Assembly (NCBI RefSeq): GCF_900130065.1
Contig: NZ_FQXV01000010.1
Location: 62,001 to 126,000 of the forward strand
Reading direction: 5' to 3'
Source of the DNA: Sporobacter termitidis DSM 10068
GTDB taxonomy: Bacteria > Bacillota > Clostridia > Oscillospirales > Oscillospiraceae
DNA length: 64,000 nt
Part shown: positions 1-7,388 of the stretch, one piece after another
How positions within the stretch are numbered: the first letter of the stretch is position 1
Layout of the letters: the number at the start of each line of letters is the position of its first letter
Made by a program: the position numbers and the translations under genes
Notes under the pieces: model-generated
What the model saw: only the letters and a program-made list of their open reading frames with translations
Database searches by the model: none
Told to the model about the DNA's origin: nothing

Positions 1-321
1 ATGCACCTTTTCATCATTGAGCATTGCGGCAACAGGTTCATCATCGACATGATGCATCAGGTCTTTGATCAAAACACCAGGGTCATCATTTCAAGCAAGC
101 AGAACAAAACAAAGATCCATGACGCCAGAAAGGAGCATCTGGAAATAATCAACTTATTGATGGACAACAGCGTTGAGAAGGCGCAGACGGCGATGTACGC
201 ACACGTTGAAAACTGCAAAAGAGCGGCTTTGGATTATTTTTATAATCTGCAGGCCTTTTCTTCTCAGCCGGCGCCGACTTACAAGACACAGCTTAAAATG
301 AGCTACAATGATGCCAAATAA
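1..321 (+). CDS. GntR-family regulator, C-terminal FCD domain (5' partial)
   Basis: The 106 residues read from the window edge look like the ligand-binding FCD domain of FadR-type GntR regulators: an N-terminal helix with H-x2-I-x3-C-GN and a later H-x2-I-x2-L-x3-D-x4-A-x3-M-x2-H pattern, whose histidines normally bind a metal or carboxylate ligand. The DNA-binding winged helix would lie upstream, outside the window. The ATG at position 1 is probably internal rather than a true start. The gene ends at a TAA and is followed by a hairpin terminator. The regulated target cannot be seen. FCD assignment is by motif reading only. Confidence 0.6.
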   Translation: MHLFIIEHCGNRFIIDMMHQVFDQNTRVIISSKQNKTKIHDARKEHLEIINLLMDNSVEKAQTAMYAHVENCKRAALDYFYNLQAFSSQPAPTYKTQLKMSYNDAK

Positions 322-365
322 CAGCCGCCCTTGAATACTTTTCCAGACCTAAACCAAAATCGAAG

Positions 366-401
366 AGTCCACACAACCAGCTATGGTAGTGTGGACTTTT
401 T
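366..401 (+). terminator. Rho-independent terminator after the GntR gene
   Basis: A 9-bp perfect stem (AGTCCACAC at 366-374 with GTGTGGACT at 389-397), a 14-nt loop and a T-tract directly after. Confidence 0.8.
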
Positions 402-674
402 ATATTAGGCTCAACAAAGAATTGCTGGTATTAAGCCTTATCATTTTTGTCGATCAAAACCCTATGAGAGCCCCGATTTCTCCCGACATCGCAAACAGTT
501 ATGGTTTAATTATGTAGATCATGACCGCGTAGAATAATTGGCTTGTTGATATGATGATTTGGACTGGCATGAGGGGATTGGCGAACCCATGGCCGAGTAA
601 ACGCCGATACAAAAAAGCGAAAAAATCAGCGGTTACTCACAAATACTACATTTTAGCAGAAATCGAAAGCAGAA
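402..674. other. Intergenic stretch without a gene
   Basis: No open reading frame of useful length with a ribosome binding site on either strand. A short plus-strand stretch near 545-600 reads like decayed coding sequence (an acidic peptide ending in a TAA, interrupted by a TGA), but I cannot assign it to a family. Confidence 0.4.
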
Positions 675-706
675 AACCTCACAGCTGTTGCGGCTGAGAG
701 GTCTTT
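675..706 (-). terminator. Hairpin terminator next to the tRNA-Lys fossil
   Basis: Imperfect stem ACCTCTCAGCC...GCTGTGAGGT read on the minus strand and followed by TTTTC. It lies directly 3' of the tRNA-like sequence at 709-756, in the order normally seen for a tRNA and its own terminator, and is also placed to end the esterase transcript. Confidence 0.6.
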
Positions 707-708
707 TC

Positions 709-756
709 TAGTGACCCGCCGGAGATTCGAACTTTGGGCGCCCTGATTAAAAGGTC
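709..756 (-). pseudogene. Decayed 3' half of a tRNA-Lys(UUU)
   Basis: On the minus strand an anticodon-loop-like CTTTTAATCAG is followed by a variable-loop-like GGGCGCC, a TTCGAAT T-loop (about 728-734) and an acceptor end GCGGGTCA-CTA at about 709-719. The T-stem has mismatches and no 5' half is present, so it cannot be a working tRNA. The stop codon of the esterase gene (747-749) falls inside the anticodon loop. Such 3' halves are typical remains of element integration or excision at tRNA genes; that origin is inference. Confidence 0.5.
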
Positions 757-1484
757 TGTTGAAAGGCTGTGCGACTCCGCAGCAAGGTCCATTGGAGCCC
801 CTTTTCAAACCGCAGCCTGAGATTGTCCATATGGCCGCCGTCGTCCCAGATTATGGGCACATTATGGGGGATTTGTTTTTCCAATATGAGGTGCGCCCGC
901 CGCAGGCACTTCAATGAATGGCGTAAAGGCGGCGGGTCACCGGCGCCTTCCCCGCGCCCCGAAAGGAACAGCACGCGGGTATCGGCATTACGCGGAATAC
1001 TGCTCTGCATGAAAGAAACAAAACCCGGATACCACAGGGAGCCGGATATGCTGACTGCACAGCCGAAGCAGTCCTGCCTGTATATCGCATATAGTGAGAT
1101 CAGTCCGCCCAGCGACACGCCGATCAGCGCGGTGTCCAGAGGTCCGGGCAACGTTCGGTAGCCGGCGTCGATATGGGGTTTAAGGCCGTTCGCCAGAAAC
1201 TGAAGATATTGGTCCCCCAGCCCGCCAAAGGCCGGCGCGCCGTCCATAACCGCCGGCGCGGGCCACGGCGTATAGTCATCGCCGCGATTTTGCGGGACCA
1301 CGCCCACAATGATATGCTCAGGAAGACCTGCTGCATCTGTGTTAAGCAGTTCCTCCAGGATGGGGAAAAGCCGGTCTCCGTCCTGCACATATACGACGGG
1401 ATAATGCTTGTCTCCGTACATGTATGATGCGGGGAGACATACATAATATTCCCTGTTTTCATAGATGCTCCTATGAACTGTCAT
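747..1484 (-). CDS. Alpha/beta hydrolase, siderophore-esterase-like (Fes/IroE/esterase D family)
   Basis: A 245-residue putative serine hydrolase. It has the nucleophile elbow G-V-S-L-G-G near residue 123, an Asp-containing segment WDDGG followed by H (likely catalytic His), and the Y-x-V-x-Y-x-Q-D-G-D signature seen in ferric-enterobactin-esterase-like proteins. Family members release iron by hydrolysing imported ester-type siderophores in the cytoplasm. I chose the ATG at 1484 (MTVHRS), about 10 nt after a strong GGAGGGG; an upstream in-frame start would place that site inside the gene. No signal peptide is seen. It is divergent from fur and next to a siderophore-uptake operon, which fits the role. 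The last codons run into the tRNA-Lys fossil. Substrate is inferred. Confidence 0.65.
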   Translation of the reverse strand: MTVHRSIYENREYYVCLPASYMYGDKHYPVVYVQDGDRLFPILEELLNTDAAGLPEHIIVGVVPQNRGDDYTPWPAPAVMDGAPAFGGLGDQYLQFLANGLKPHIDAGYRTLPGPLDTALIGVSLGGLISLYAIYRQDCFGCAVSISGSLWYPGFVSFMQSSIPRNADTRVLFLSGRGEGAGDPPPLRHSLKCLRRAHLILEKQIPHNVPIIWDDGGHMDNLRLRFEKGLQWTLLRSRTAFQQTF

Positions 1485-1630
1485 ATCCAAGCATCCCCCT
1501 CCTTTCGTCCGATAAATGTCCTCTTCAAAACGCAGCATACGCTTGCTATTTTAGCAAACCACACCGCCATAAGGAATGAATATAATTACAATTTACATGG
1601 ACTTTTGCCCCAAACGGTTCAGGCTGTCTA

Positions 1631-1659
1631 TTGAAAAATATGCAAAATACCATTATACT
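1631..1659 (+). promoter_or_regulatory. Sigma-70-type promoter for fur
   Basis: TTGAAA (1631-1636), a 17-nt spacer and TATACT (1654-1659), about 60 nt before the fur start. Confidence 0.7.
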
Positions 1660-1718
1660 GAAATTGCGTTTCAACAAGCACCTTATGAGAGCCGGATTGC
1701 CTAAATGGAGGAATCGGG

Positions 1719-2219
1719 ATGGAAGTAACGTTGGCAGCGGCGGATTTGAAACAGATATTCCACGAGCATGGATATCGGTATACGCAGCAGCGCCAGAAGA
1801 TGGCGGACTTTCTTTGGCAGCACAGGGATAAGCACATCACGACCAACGAAGCCTATGCGCTTTTGAAAGAATCCGAACCGGATATCGGCAAAGCGACAGT
1901 ACACCGCATGTATCATGTGCTGATGGAATTGGGCTTTGTCCGCCGGTTGGACGTGGGCGACGGGCTGTTCCGGTACGAAATCTGCAGCCAGAACAGCGGG
2001 GCCCATACGCATCATCATTTGATTTGCTCCGAATGCGGTTCGGTGCAGGACGTGCGGGAGGATATGCTGGAGGAAATGGAGCGGCAGGTGGACGAAAAGT
2101 ATGGCTTTGCGGTGGAAGACCACAAGGTGCAATTTTTTGGCCGATGCGAAAACTGCAGGGCTAAAAGAAATAAAAACGACTCAAGTCCGGGAAGGTGTAC
2201 GCAGTGGGAATCGGCATAA
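1719..2219 (+). CDS. fur: Fur-family metalloregulator
   Basis: A 166-residue Fur-family repressor with an N-terminal winged helix (residues ~10-85, YRYTQQRQKMADFLW and the recognition helix KATVHRMYHVL) and a dimerisation/metal domain. The metal-binding segment HTHHHLICSECG and a second C-x2-C pair (RCENC) are intact, so a structural Zn site and a regulatory metal site are expected. The start follows GGAGG with good spacing and a sigma-70 promoter. Its position at the head of an iron-uptake region points to Fe-Fur rather than Zur or PerR, but sequence reading alone cannot separate these. The 3' end overlaps the next gene. Confidence 0.85.
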   Translation: MEVTLAAADLKQIFHEHGYRYTQQRQKMADFLWQHRDKHITTNEAYALLKESEPDIGKATVHRMYHVLMELGFVRRLDVGDGLFRYEICSQNSGAHTHHHLICSECGSVQDVREDMLEEMERQVDEKYGFAVEDHKVQFFGRCENCRAKRNKNDSSPGRCTQWESA

Positions 2220-3040
2220 ATCAGCTCGTGGATTATTACGGGCGGGCGCCCGTATCGTTTTTTAATATTTTCGCGCCCTCCATCCCGCCGGGAGGCCGAC
2301 AGCTCGACTGGCAGACCAGCAAGAATGGCGCGGGCCTCGTTTTTCCTCTGTCCGGCAGCTCCCGATATACCCTGAACGGCACGCCCTATCTCCTGGAGCC
2401 CGGCGTGGTCCTTCACGCAGGACCGGATACACCGGTATCCAAGGAGGTGCTCGGCGATGTCTACTGGCAGTATGCCTTGATCCACTACCAGATACCAAAA
2501 GAAGACGCGGCCGGCTTCCCTCTTTATCATGAGCATTTTCTCATTAACACAGGGATAGATACCAAGCTTGTCGACCTGATCGGGCAGCTCCGCCAAAGCT
2601 GTGCCGCGCCGGATGGCATGGCGGCATTGAAGTCGAAGGTCCTGTTCATGAGCTTGATAGAAGAAATGCTTATTTCAGCAAAAAGGCAGCTGCATGACGA
2701 GAATGCCGAACTGATGGTGCAGGCGGTGGAATACATACGCCAAAATTATGCCGATCCGATTTCCGTAGAAAAAATAGCGGCGCATTTCGGAGTGAACAGG
2801 CGCCGGTTTGCCTACTTGTTTGAACGGCACACAGGTATGAGCCCCATCGTTTATCTGACGGCGTGCCGCATACGACGGTCAAAAGAGCTGCTCAGGACCT
2901 GCGCCTGTCCTATCGTGCAGGTGGCTGAATGCGTGGGATACACGGACAGCTTTTATTTCAGCAGACTGTTCAAGAAGCAAACCGGCGTATCTCCCACGGA
3001 ATTCCGCACAAGAGTCCGCGAAAATCCATGGGGTATGTAA
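2204..3040 (+). CDS. AraC-family transcriptional regulator (first copy)
   Basis: About 278 residues. The N-terminal half is an AraC/cupin-like ligand-binding domain with 'PLSGSSRYTLNGTPYLLEPG', the C-terminal half two helix-turn-helix motifs (residues ~170-270, IAAHFGVNRRRFAYLFERH and VAECVGYTDSFYFSRLFKK). This resembles regulators of siderophore uptake that sense the ferric chelate and activate the adjacent binding-protein gene. GTG at 2204 is preferred (GAAGG 8 nt upstream); GTG at 2195 is also possible. It overlaps fur by about 16 nt, so the two are probably co-transcribed. A paralogue at 4302-5123 has the same neighbour arrangement. Effector is unknown. Confidence 0.75.
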   Translation: MGIGINQLVDYYGRAPVSFFNIFAPSIPPGGRQLDWQTSKNGAGLVFPLSGSSRYTLNGTPYLLEPGVVLHAGPDTPVSKEVLGDVYWQYALIHYQIPKEDAAGFPLYHEHFLINTGIDTKLVDLIGQLRQSCAAPDGMAALKSKVLFMSLIEEMLISAKRQLHDENAELMVQAVEYIRQNYADPISVEKIAAHFGVNRRRFAYLFERHTGMSPIVYLTACRIRRSKELLRTCACPIVQVAECVGYTDSFYFSRLFKKQTGVSPTEFRTRVRENPWGM

Positions 3041-3131
3041 GCTCCGGCCCTTTACTTCATAAATTGTTTTGACAAAAAGGCAGGCCAGGCAGGAAGCGTT
3101 CCGGCAAAAGTCCATGCGGATTGTAACTATG

Positions 3132-3164
3132 TCCATTCCAATATGCGGCATGCTCTGGTATACT
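3132..3164 (+). promoter_or_regulatory. Activator-type promoter of the first binding-protein gene
   Basis: TCCATTCCAATATG (3132-3145), 13 nt, then a -10 TATACT (3159-3164). The same 14-mer with the same 13-nt distance to TATACT occurs at 5139-5171 before the second binding-protein gene. The weak -35 (TTCCAA, 17 nt from the -10) suits activation by the adjacent AraC proteins. Confidence 0.65.
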
Positions 3165-3198
3165 GTCGCCTGATGTTGAAACCGGATTTCAGCATGGA

Positions 3199-3214
3199 GT
3201 TAGAATCATCAAAC
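3199..3214 (+). promoter_or_regulatory. DtxR-type operator candidate
   Basis: GTTAGAATCATCAAAC, an imperfect palindrome 35 nt downstream of the -10. It matches the perfect copies before the MATE gene (14372-14387) and the ABC gene (22603-22618). Its position in the leader suits repression by a metal-loaded regulator. Confidence 0.5.
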
Positions 3215-3233
3215 AAAAATGGAGGAAGGGACT

Positions 3234-4265
3234 ATGAAAAAGATTGTAGGGCTGATTGTTTCTCTCACCCTGCTGGCGGGCATATTGGCCGGATGCGCCG
3301 GGACGTCCGCCGGCAGCCAAACGCCGCCGCCGGAGAGCTCACCACCGGCGGCGCAAACGGAGACCCCGGAGGCCGGCAGTCCCGACGCTTCGGCGGCGGC
3401 CTGGCCGAGAACGGTTGAAGACAGCTTGGGCAAACAGATCACCCTGGAAAAGAAACCCGAACGGGTCGCGCTTCTGGACTTCGGCTATATTGAAACGATG
3501 TATGCGTTGGAGATACCGCCCATCGCGTCTATTTTAGCCGTGCAAACGATAAAAGGCTTTGGAACCCTGCAGCCTTATGCCGCAGACGTGCAGGTCCAGG
3601 AGCTGGGGACAGGCGCGGCGCCGAATCTGGAAAAGCTTGCGGAGCTGCAGCCCGACTTCATTTTGCTGACCGCCGAAAAGGAGCATCTGGATATGACGGT
3701 ATACGAGGCCGTTTCCAAAATCGCTCCCGTGGTGGCGTTCAACATCCCCGATTGGAAGGCGCAGCTGCGCGCTTTTGCCGAGTGCCTCGGCGCGGAGGAA
3801 AAAGCGGCGGCGTTTATTTCGGATACCGAAGCGCTGATTGCGGCGTCCAGGGGGAAGCTGGCCGGATACAGCGATAAAACAGTGGCGCTCATGTTTGAGC
3901 GCTTGGGCAAGCCGGGTGAATTCGTCATTACCGGCTCCACGGAAAATCCCGTGTGGTTCAACGCCGAGGACGGCCTTGGGCTGACGCCGCCGGACGGTTA
4001 TCCCAAGGCAAGGGAATTTATATCTCTGGAGGGCCTGGCGGAAATGAACCCGGATTATCTCTTTTTGTTCGGGACGGTGACGCCGGACGGAGATGGGTAT
4101 AAGCAGCTCTATCTGACCGAGGAAACAAAGGCCTCCTCCGTATGGCAGTCGCTGAACGCGGTAAAAAACGGGCACGTCTATTACCTTGACGCGGCAGTGC
4201 GGGCGGCCGGTCCCTTAAGCATCCAGCTTGGCATCGAAACCATCGTGGAGAGCATGACAAAATAA
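3234..4265 (+). CDS. Siderophore-type ABC transporter substrate-binding lipoprotein (first copy)
   Basis: A 343-residue lipoprotein: signal peptide with lipobox LAGC, then a Ser/Pro/Ala-rich linker (to ~60) and a class III (FecB/FeuA/BtuF-like) binding fold. Recognisable are W-P-R-T-V-E-D at the start of the domain, 'KKPERVALL', 'PDFILLTAEKE', and a C-terminal 'AVKNGHVYYLD'. These proteins bind ferric siderophores, haem or corrinoids outside the membrane and deliver them to FecCD permeases. The ATG at 3234 lies 4 nt after GGAGGAAGGG and is preferred over the upstream in-frame start. It is preceded by its own promoter and operator. Ligand class is inferred from the iron context. Confidence 0.8.
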   Translation: MKKIVGLIVSLTLLAGILAGCAGTSAGSQTPPPESSPPAAQTETPEAGSPDASAAAWPRTVEDSLGKQITLEKKPERVALLDFGYIETMYALEIPPIASILAVQTIKGFGTLQPYAADVQVQELGTGAAPNLEKLAELQPDFILLTAEKEHLDMTVYEAVSKIAPVVAFNIPDWKAQLRAFAECLGAEEKAAAFISDTEALIAASRGKLAGYSDKTVALMFERLGKPGEFVITGSTENPVWFNAEDGLGLTPPDGYPKAREFISLEGLAEMNPDYLFLFGTVTPDGDGYKQLYLTEETKASSVWQSLNAVKNGHVYYLDAAVRAAGPLSIQLGIETIVESMTK

Positions 4266-4301
4266 AGATCCGTAGAGCAAATAGCAAGGAGGGTGTGCAG
4301 A

Positions 4302-5123
4302 ATGGACCTAGAACTCAACAGACTGATCGGGCATTTTGCACATACCTCCTTCCGGGTGCGCGGCGTTTACCACTACGCGATCGACCCGGGCACGGCCGGC
4401 TGGCAGAAATCGGCGCCGTTTCCCGGCTTTATCTTCCCATTGGGCGGGCAGGCGGAGTTCCGTTTTGACGGCACGCCGTATCTGGCAGGCGTCGGGAGCG
4501 TGATCCACGGCGGCGCGGATATGGACCTGGATAAGCGTGTGGTGGGCAGTACGAAATGGGAGTACATCTCCGTGCTGTATGACGTGCCCGGCCCCGAACC
4601 GGAGGATATCCGCCTGACGGATGTGCATTTTGAGCTGACAGTCGGCCAAAGTCCACACCTGACGGAACTGCTGTGGCGTTTATGGAAAACGTTCAATCAG
4701 CCCGGCGCACTCCCCGCGTTCCAGACGGAGACATTGTTTCGCCGCACCCTGGAGGAAATCTTTGTCCGCGCGCGCGGCCAAACGAACGGCGGCGCACGGG
4801 CACTGTTCGAGCAGGTATCGTCCTACATTCACGAGCACTATACAGATGCGCTGACGGTGCGCGGACTGGCGGCGCAAAGCGGGGTCAACGAAAACCGTCT
4901 GTTCTATGTATTCAGCAGGTTCGCGGGAATGGGCCCCGGCGAGTACCTGACGGCCTATCGGCTTAACCGCGCCAAGGAGCTGCTGATCACAGGCGACGCG
5001 CCTATAGGCGCGGTGGCAAAAAGCACAGGCTATCCCGACGCCCTGTATTTCAGCAGAATATTTAAAAAGCGGTTCGGCGCCCCGCCAAGCACGCTGCGGG
5101 AGAAATTCAGGAATAATCCATAA
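4302..5123 (+). CDS. AraC-family transcriptional regulator (second copy)
   Basis: A 273-residue paralogue of the regulator at 2204-3040: N-terminal cupin-like sensor ('PLGGQAEFRFDGTPYLAGVG') and C-terminal double HTH (LAAQSGVNENRLFYVFSRF; VAKSTGYPDALYFSRIFKK). ATG at 4302 sits 9 nt after AAGGAGG, whereas the alternative GTG at 4293 abuts it. The gene starts 36 nt after the first binding protein and lies directly before the second binding protein, so the AraC-lipoprotein pair is a tandem duplication that has diverged. It may respond to a second chelate. Confidence 0.75.
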   Translation: MDLELNRLIGHFAHTSFRVRGVYHYAIDPGTAGWQKSAPFPGFIFPLGGQAEFRFDGTPYLAGVGSVIHGGADMDLDKRVVGSTKWEYISVLYDVPGPEPEDIRLTDVHFELTVGQSPHLTELLWRLWKTFNQPGALPAFQTETLFRRTLEEIFVRARGQTNGGARALFEQVSSYIHEHYTDALTVRGLAAQSGVNENRLFYVFSRFAGMGPGEYLTAYRLNRAKELLITGDAPIGAVAKSTGYPDALYFSRIFKKRFGAPPSTLREKFRNNP

Positions 5124-5138
5124 GTCTTTCAGGATGCC

Positions 5139-5171
5139 TCCATTCCAATATGGAACGCGTTTTGCTATACT
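5139..5171 (+). promoter_or_regulatory. Activator-type promoter of the second binding-protein gene
   Basis: TCCATTCCAATATG (5139-5152) 13 nt before TATACT (5166-5171), identical in motif and spacing to 3132-3164, while the intervening bases differ. Confidence 0.65.
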
Positions 5172-5182
5172 GGCTTCAGCAA

Positions 5183-5198
5183 GTTAGAATAGTCAAAC
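5183..5198 (+). promoter_or_regulatory. DtxR-type operator candidate
   Basis: GTTAGAATAGTCAAAC, just downstream of the predicted transcription start. It differs at three positions from the perfect palindrome before the MATE gene. Confidence 0.5.
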
Positions 5199-5225
5199 AC
5201 TACGATCTTATTGGAGGAACGGAAA

Positions 5226-6224
5226 ATGAAAAGACTGATAGGACTGGTCGTCTCACTCGCGCTTTTGACAGGCATCATAACAGGCTGCGCCGGAACGCCC
5301 GCGGGAACCGGCGGGGCCTCGGGAAGCACACCGTCCGCGGCGGATACAACAAATGGCGCGCCTGAAACGGCGGCGCCCGAGGCAGCGGTATGGCCAAGGA
5401 CGATAACGGACGCCGCCGGACATGAAGTCGTTTTGGAAAAGAAGCCGGAACGGATCACGCTTCTGCATACATACTACATGGAGCACTTCCTTCTGCTTGG
5501 CACGCCGCCCACGGCGTCTGCCATAGGGAACGCGCTGGGGCAGACGGAAGCGCTCGAAAAATCCGAAATGTTCGCGCCTTATCTTGAAGGTACGAGCATC
5601 ACAGACCTGGGCAGCGCGCGGGAAATCAATCCTGAGGCGGTTCTGGAATCCGAGCCCGATGTCATTGTGACCTTCTCCGCCCAGGGCGGGCTCGATAAGA
5701 CATACGACCAGCTTGTACAGATCGCGCCGGTGGTGCTGCTGGATTATACCGCCTCGTGGCAGGAGCAGCTTTTGGACTGTGCGGAGATCGTGGGTAAAGA
5801 GACCGAGGCGCGGGACCTCGTCGCGGAAATCGAGAAAACGATCTCCGATACGAAGGAAGCGCTTGGCCGGTACACCGACAGGACATTCGCGCTTTTCCGC
5901 ACGGATGGAAAGGCCTTTATCACCCGGGGCGACGCAAAGTATTACGAGACCTTTGGCATCATGAAGCCGCAAGGATACCCGGATACTTATGAAACCGTAT
6001 CGCTGGAAGCCGTGGCCGAGATGAATCCATATTATATCGTATTCCAGCATAACCGCGAGGCCGCCGCGGCCTTTGTGGAGAGCTTGGCGTCATCCTCTGT
6101 ATGGCAGTCCATTGATGCGGTAAAAAATGGGCGAATCTACTATTTCGATGAGAACATGAATACCTTCGGCCCGCTGGCCCTGCGCCTTACGGCCGAAAAA
6201 CTGGTACAGATCTATTCCGAGTAA
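5226..6224 (+). CDS. Siderophore-type ABC transporter substrate-binding lipoprotein (second copy)
   Basis: A 332-residue lipoprotein with lipobox ITGC, a low-complexity linker and the same class III binding fold as the protein at 3234-4265 ('WPRTITDAAGHEV', 'KKPERITLL', 'PDVIVTFSAQGG', 'AVKNGRIYYFDE'). The ATG at 5226 follows TTGGAGG. It is directly upstream of two FecCD permeases and the FecE-like ATPase, so it is the likely dedicated partner of that transporter, with the first copy as an alternative receptor. A terminator after the gene probably keeps lipoprotein mRNA in excess over the permeases. Confidence 0.8.
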   Translation: MKRLIGLVVSLALLTGIITGCAGTPAGTGGASGSTPSAADTTNGAPETAAPEAAVWPRTITDAAGHEVVLEKKPERITLLHTYYMEHFLLLGTPPTASAIGNALGQTEALEKSEMFAPYLEGTSITDLGSAREINPEAVLESEPDVIVTFSAQGGLDKTYDQLVQIAPVVLLDYTASWQEQLLDCAEIVGKETEARDLVAEIEKTISDTKEALGRYTDRTFALFRTDGKAFITRGDAKYYETFGIMKPQGYPDTYETVSLEAVAEMNPYYIVFQHNREAAAAFVESLASSSVWQSIDAVKNGRIYYFDENMNTFGPLALRLTAEKLVQIYSE

Positions 6225-6243
6225 GTCGGAGAGTTACGCATGG

Positions 6244-6285
6244 AAGCCGGGCGCAGCTGCTGTGATGGCCTGCGCCCGGCTTTTA
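6244..6285 (+). terminator. Intra-operon hairpin after the binding-protein gene
   Basis: AAGCCGGGCGCAG (6244-6256) pairs with CTGCGCCCGGCTT (6270-6282), followed by TTAT. Partial read-through into the permease genes is likely because no separate promoter is obvious before 6330. Confidence 0.75.
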
Positions 6286-6329
6286 TATGAAAAACGCCCC
6301 TACGGATCAGGGCGGCGGGAGGCGGCCAT

Positions 6330-7388
6330 TTGACAAAACATATAAATGAACCGGCGCGGCCGGTTCAGGAGATACAAACCGGCGAAAGGGAAAGCCGCGC
6401 CTGGGCAGCCTGGCTGATTATCGTATTGGGCCTCGGGCTTCTGGTCCTGGCCATGGCGTTTTCCATTACGAAAGGCGCGGCGGAAATCCCGCTGAAAACA
6501 GTTTGGGACGCTCTTTTTCATTTCAACCCGGAGGACACGCATCACCTGATCATCATGGATCTCCGCCTGCCCCGCGTCGTCGCCAGCGCGCTGGTGGGCG
6601 CGGCCTTTGCCGTGGCGGGAGCCGTCATGCAGGGTGTGACCCGCAATCCCATGGCGGATTCCGGACTGATGGGCTTAAACGCGGGGGCGGGCTTTGTGCT
6701 CTCCATCTGTTTCGCGTTCTTTCCGGGGCTTTCCTACATACAGCTCATCCTGTTCTCCTTTTTAGGCTCGGCCATGGGCGCGGGGCTCACTTACGGCATC
6801 GCTTCCCTGCGGCGCGGCGGGGCGACGCCCATGCGCCTGGTGCTGGCCGGGGCCGCGGTCGGGGCGCTGCTGGCCGCCCTAAGTCAGGGCATCGCCCTGT
6901 ATTTTGACGTGGCGCAGAGCATCATGTTCTGGACAGCGGGCGGCGTGGCCGCTTCCAGCTGGGCGCAGCTCCGAATCATGGCCCCATGGATCGCGGCCGC
7001 ACTTCTGGGCGCCGTCGTCCTCTCCCGTTCGGTTTCCGTCATGAGCCTGGGGGATGATGTAGCAAAGGGACTGGGGCTGAACACCATGCTCGTCAAGGCG
7101 CTTTGCGCCGCCGTTGTGCTGATGCTGGCCGGCGCCTCGGTCGCCGTGGTCGGCGCGGTGGGCTTTGTGGGGCTGATCGTGCCGCATCTGGCACGCTTCC
7201 TGGTGGGCGTGGATTACCGCTGGATCATCCCTTCTTCCGCTGTGCTGGGCAGCCTTTTGGTGGTACTGGCGGATTTGGGCGCCCGAACGCTGAATCCACC
7301 CTTTGAAACCCCGCTCGGGGCGGTCATCGCGCTTGTCGGCGTACCCTTCTTCCTGTACCTGGCACGCAGGGAAAGGCGGGTGCTCTAA
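6330..7388 (+). CDS. FecCD-family ABC importer permease, subunit 1
   Basis: A 352-residue integral membrane protein of the BtuC/FecCD/FhuB family, with about ten hydrophobic segments. Conserved family motifs are visible: 'LRLPRVVASALVGAAFAVAG', 'QGVTRNPMADSGLMGLNAGA', 'SLGDDVAKGLG' and 'VGAVGFVGLIVPHLARFLVG'. TTG start 7 nt after GGGAGG. It pairs with the next gene as a heterodimeric channel for ferric siderophore, haem or corrinoid import. The stop overlaps the next start (TAATG), implying translational coupling. Confidence 0.85.
   Translation: MTKHINEPARPVQEIQTGERESRAWAAWLIIVLGLGLLVLAMAFSITKGAAEIPLKTVWDALFHFNPEDTHHLIIMDLRLPRVVASALVGAAFAVAGAVMQGVTRNPMADSGLMGLNAGAGFVLSICFAFFPGLSYIQLILFSFLGSAMGAGLTYGIASLRRGGATPMRLVLAGAAVGALLAALSQGIALYFDVAQSIMFWTAGGVAASSWAQLRIMAPWIAAALLGAVVLSRSVSVMSLGDDVAKGLGLNTMLVKALCAAVVLMLAGASVAVVGAVGFVGLIVPHLARFLVGVDYRWIIPSSAVLGSLLVVLADLGARTLNPPFETPLGAVIALVGVPFFLYLARRERRVL

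Noticed and set aside
1539-1718. A Fur box between the esterase and fur genes
   Set aside because: I found no convincing GATAATGATAATCATTATC-like match; only the sigma-70 promoter is clear.
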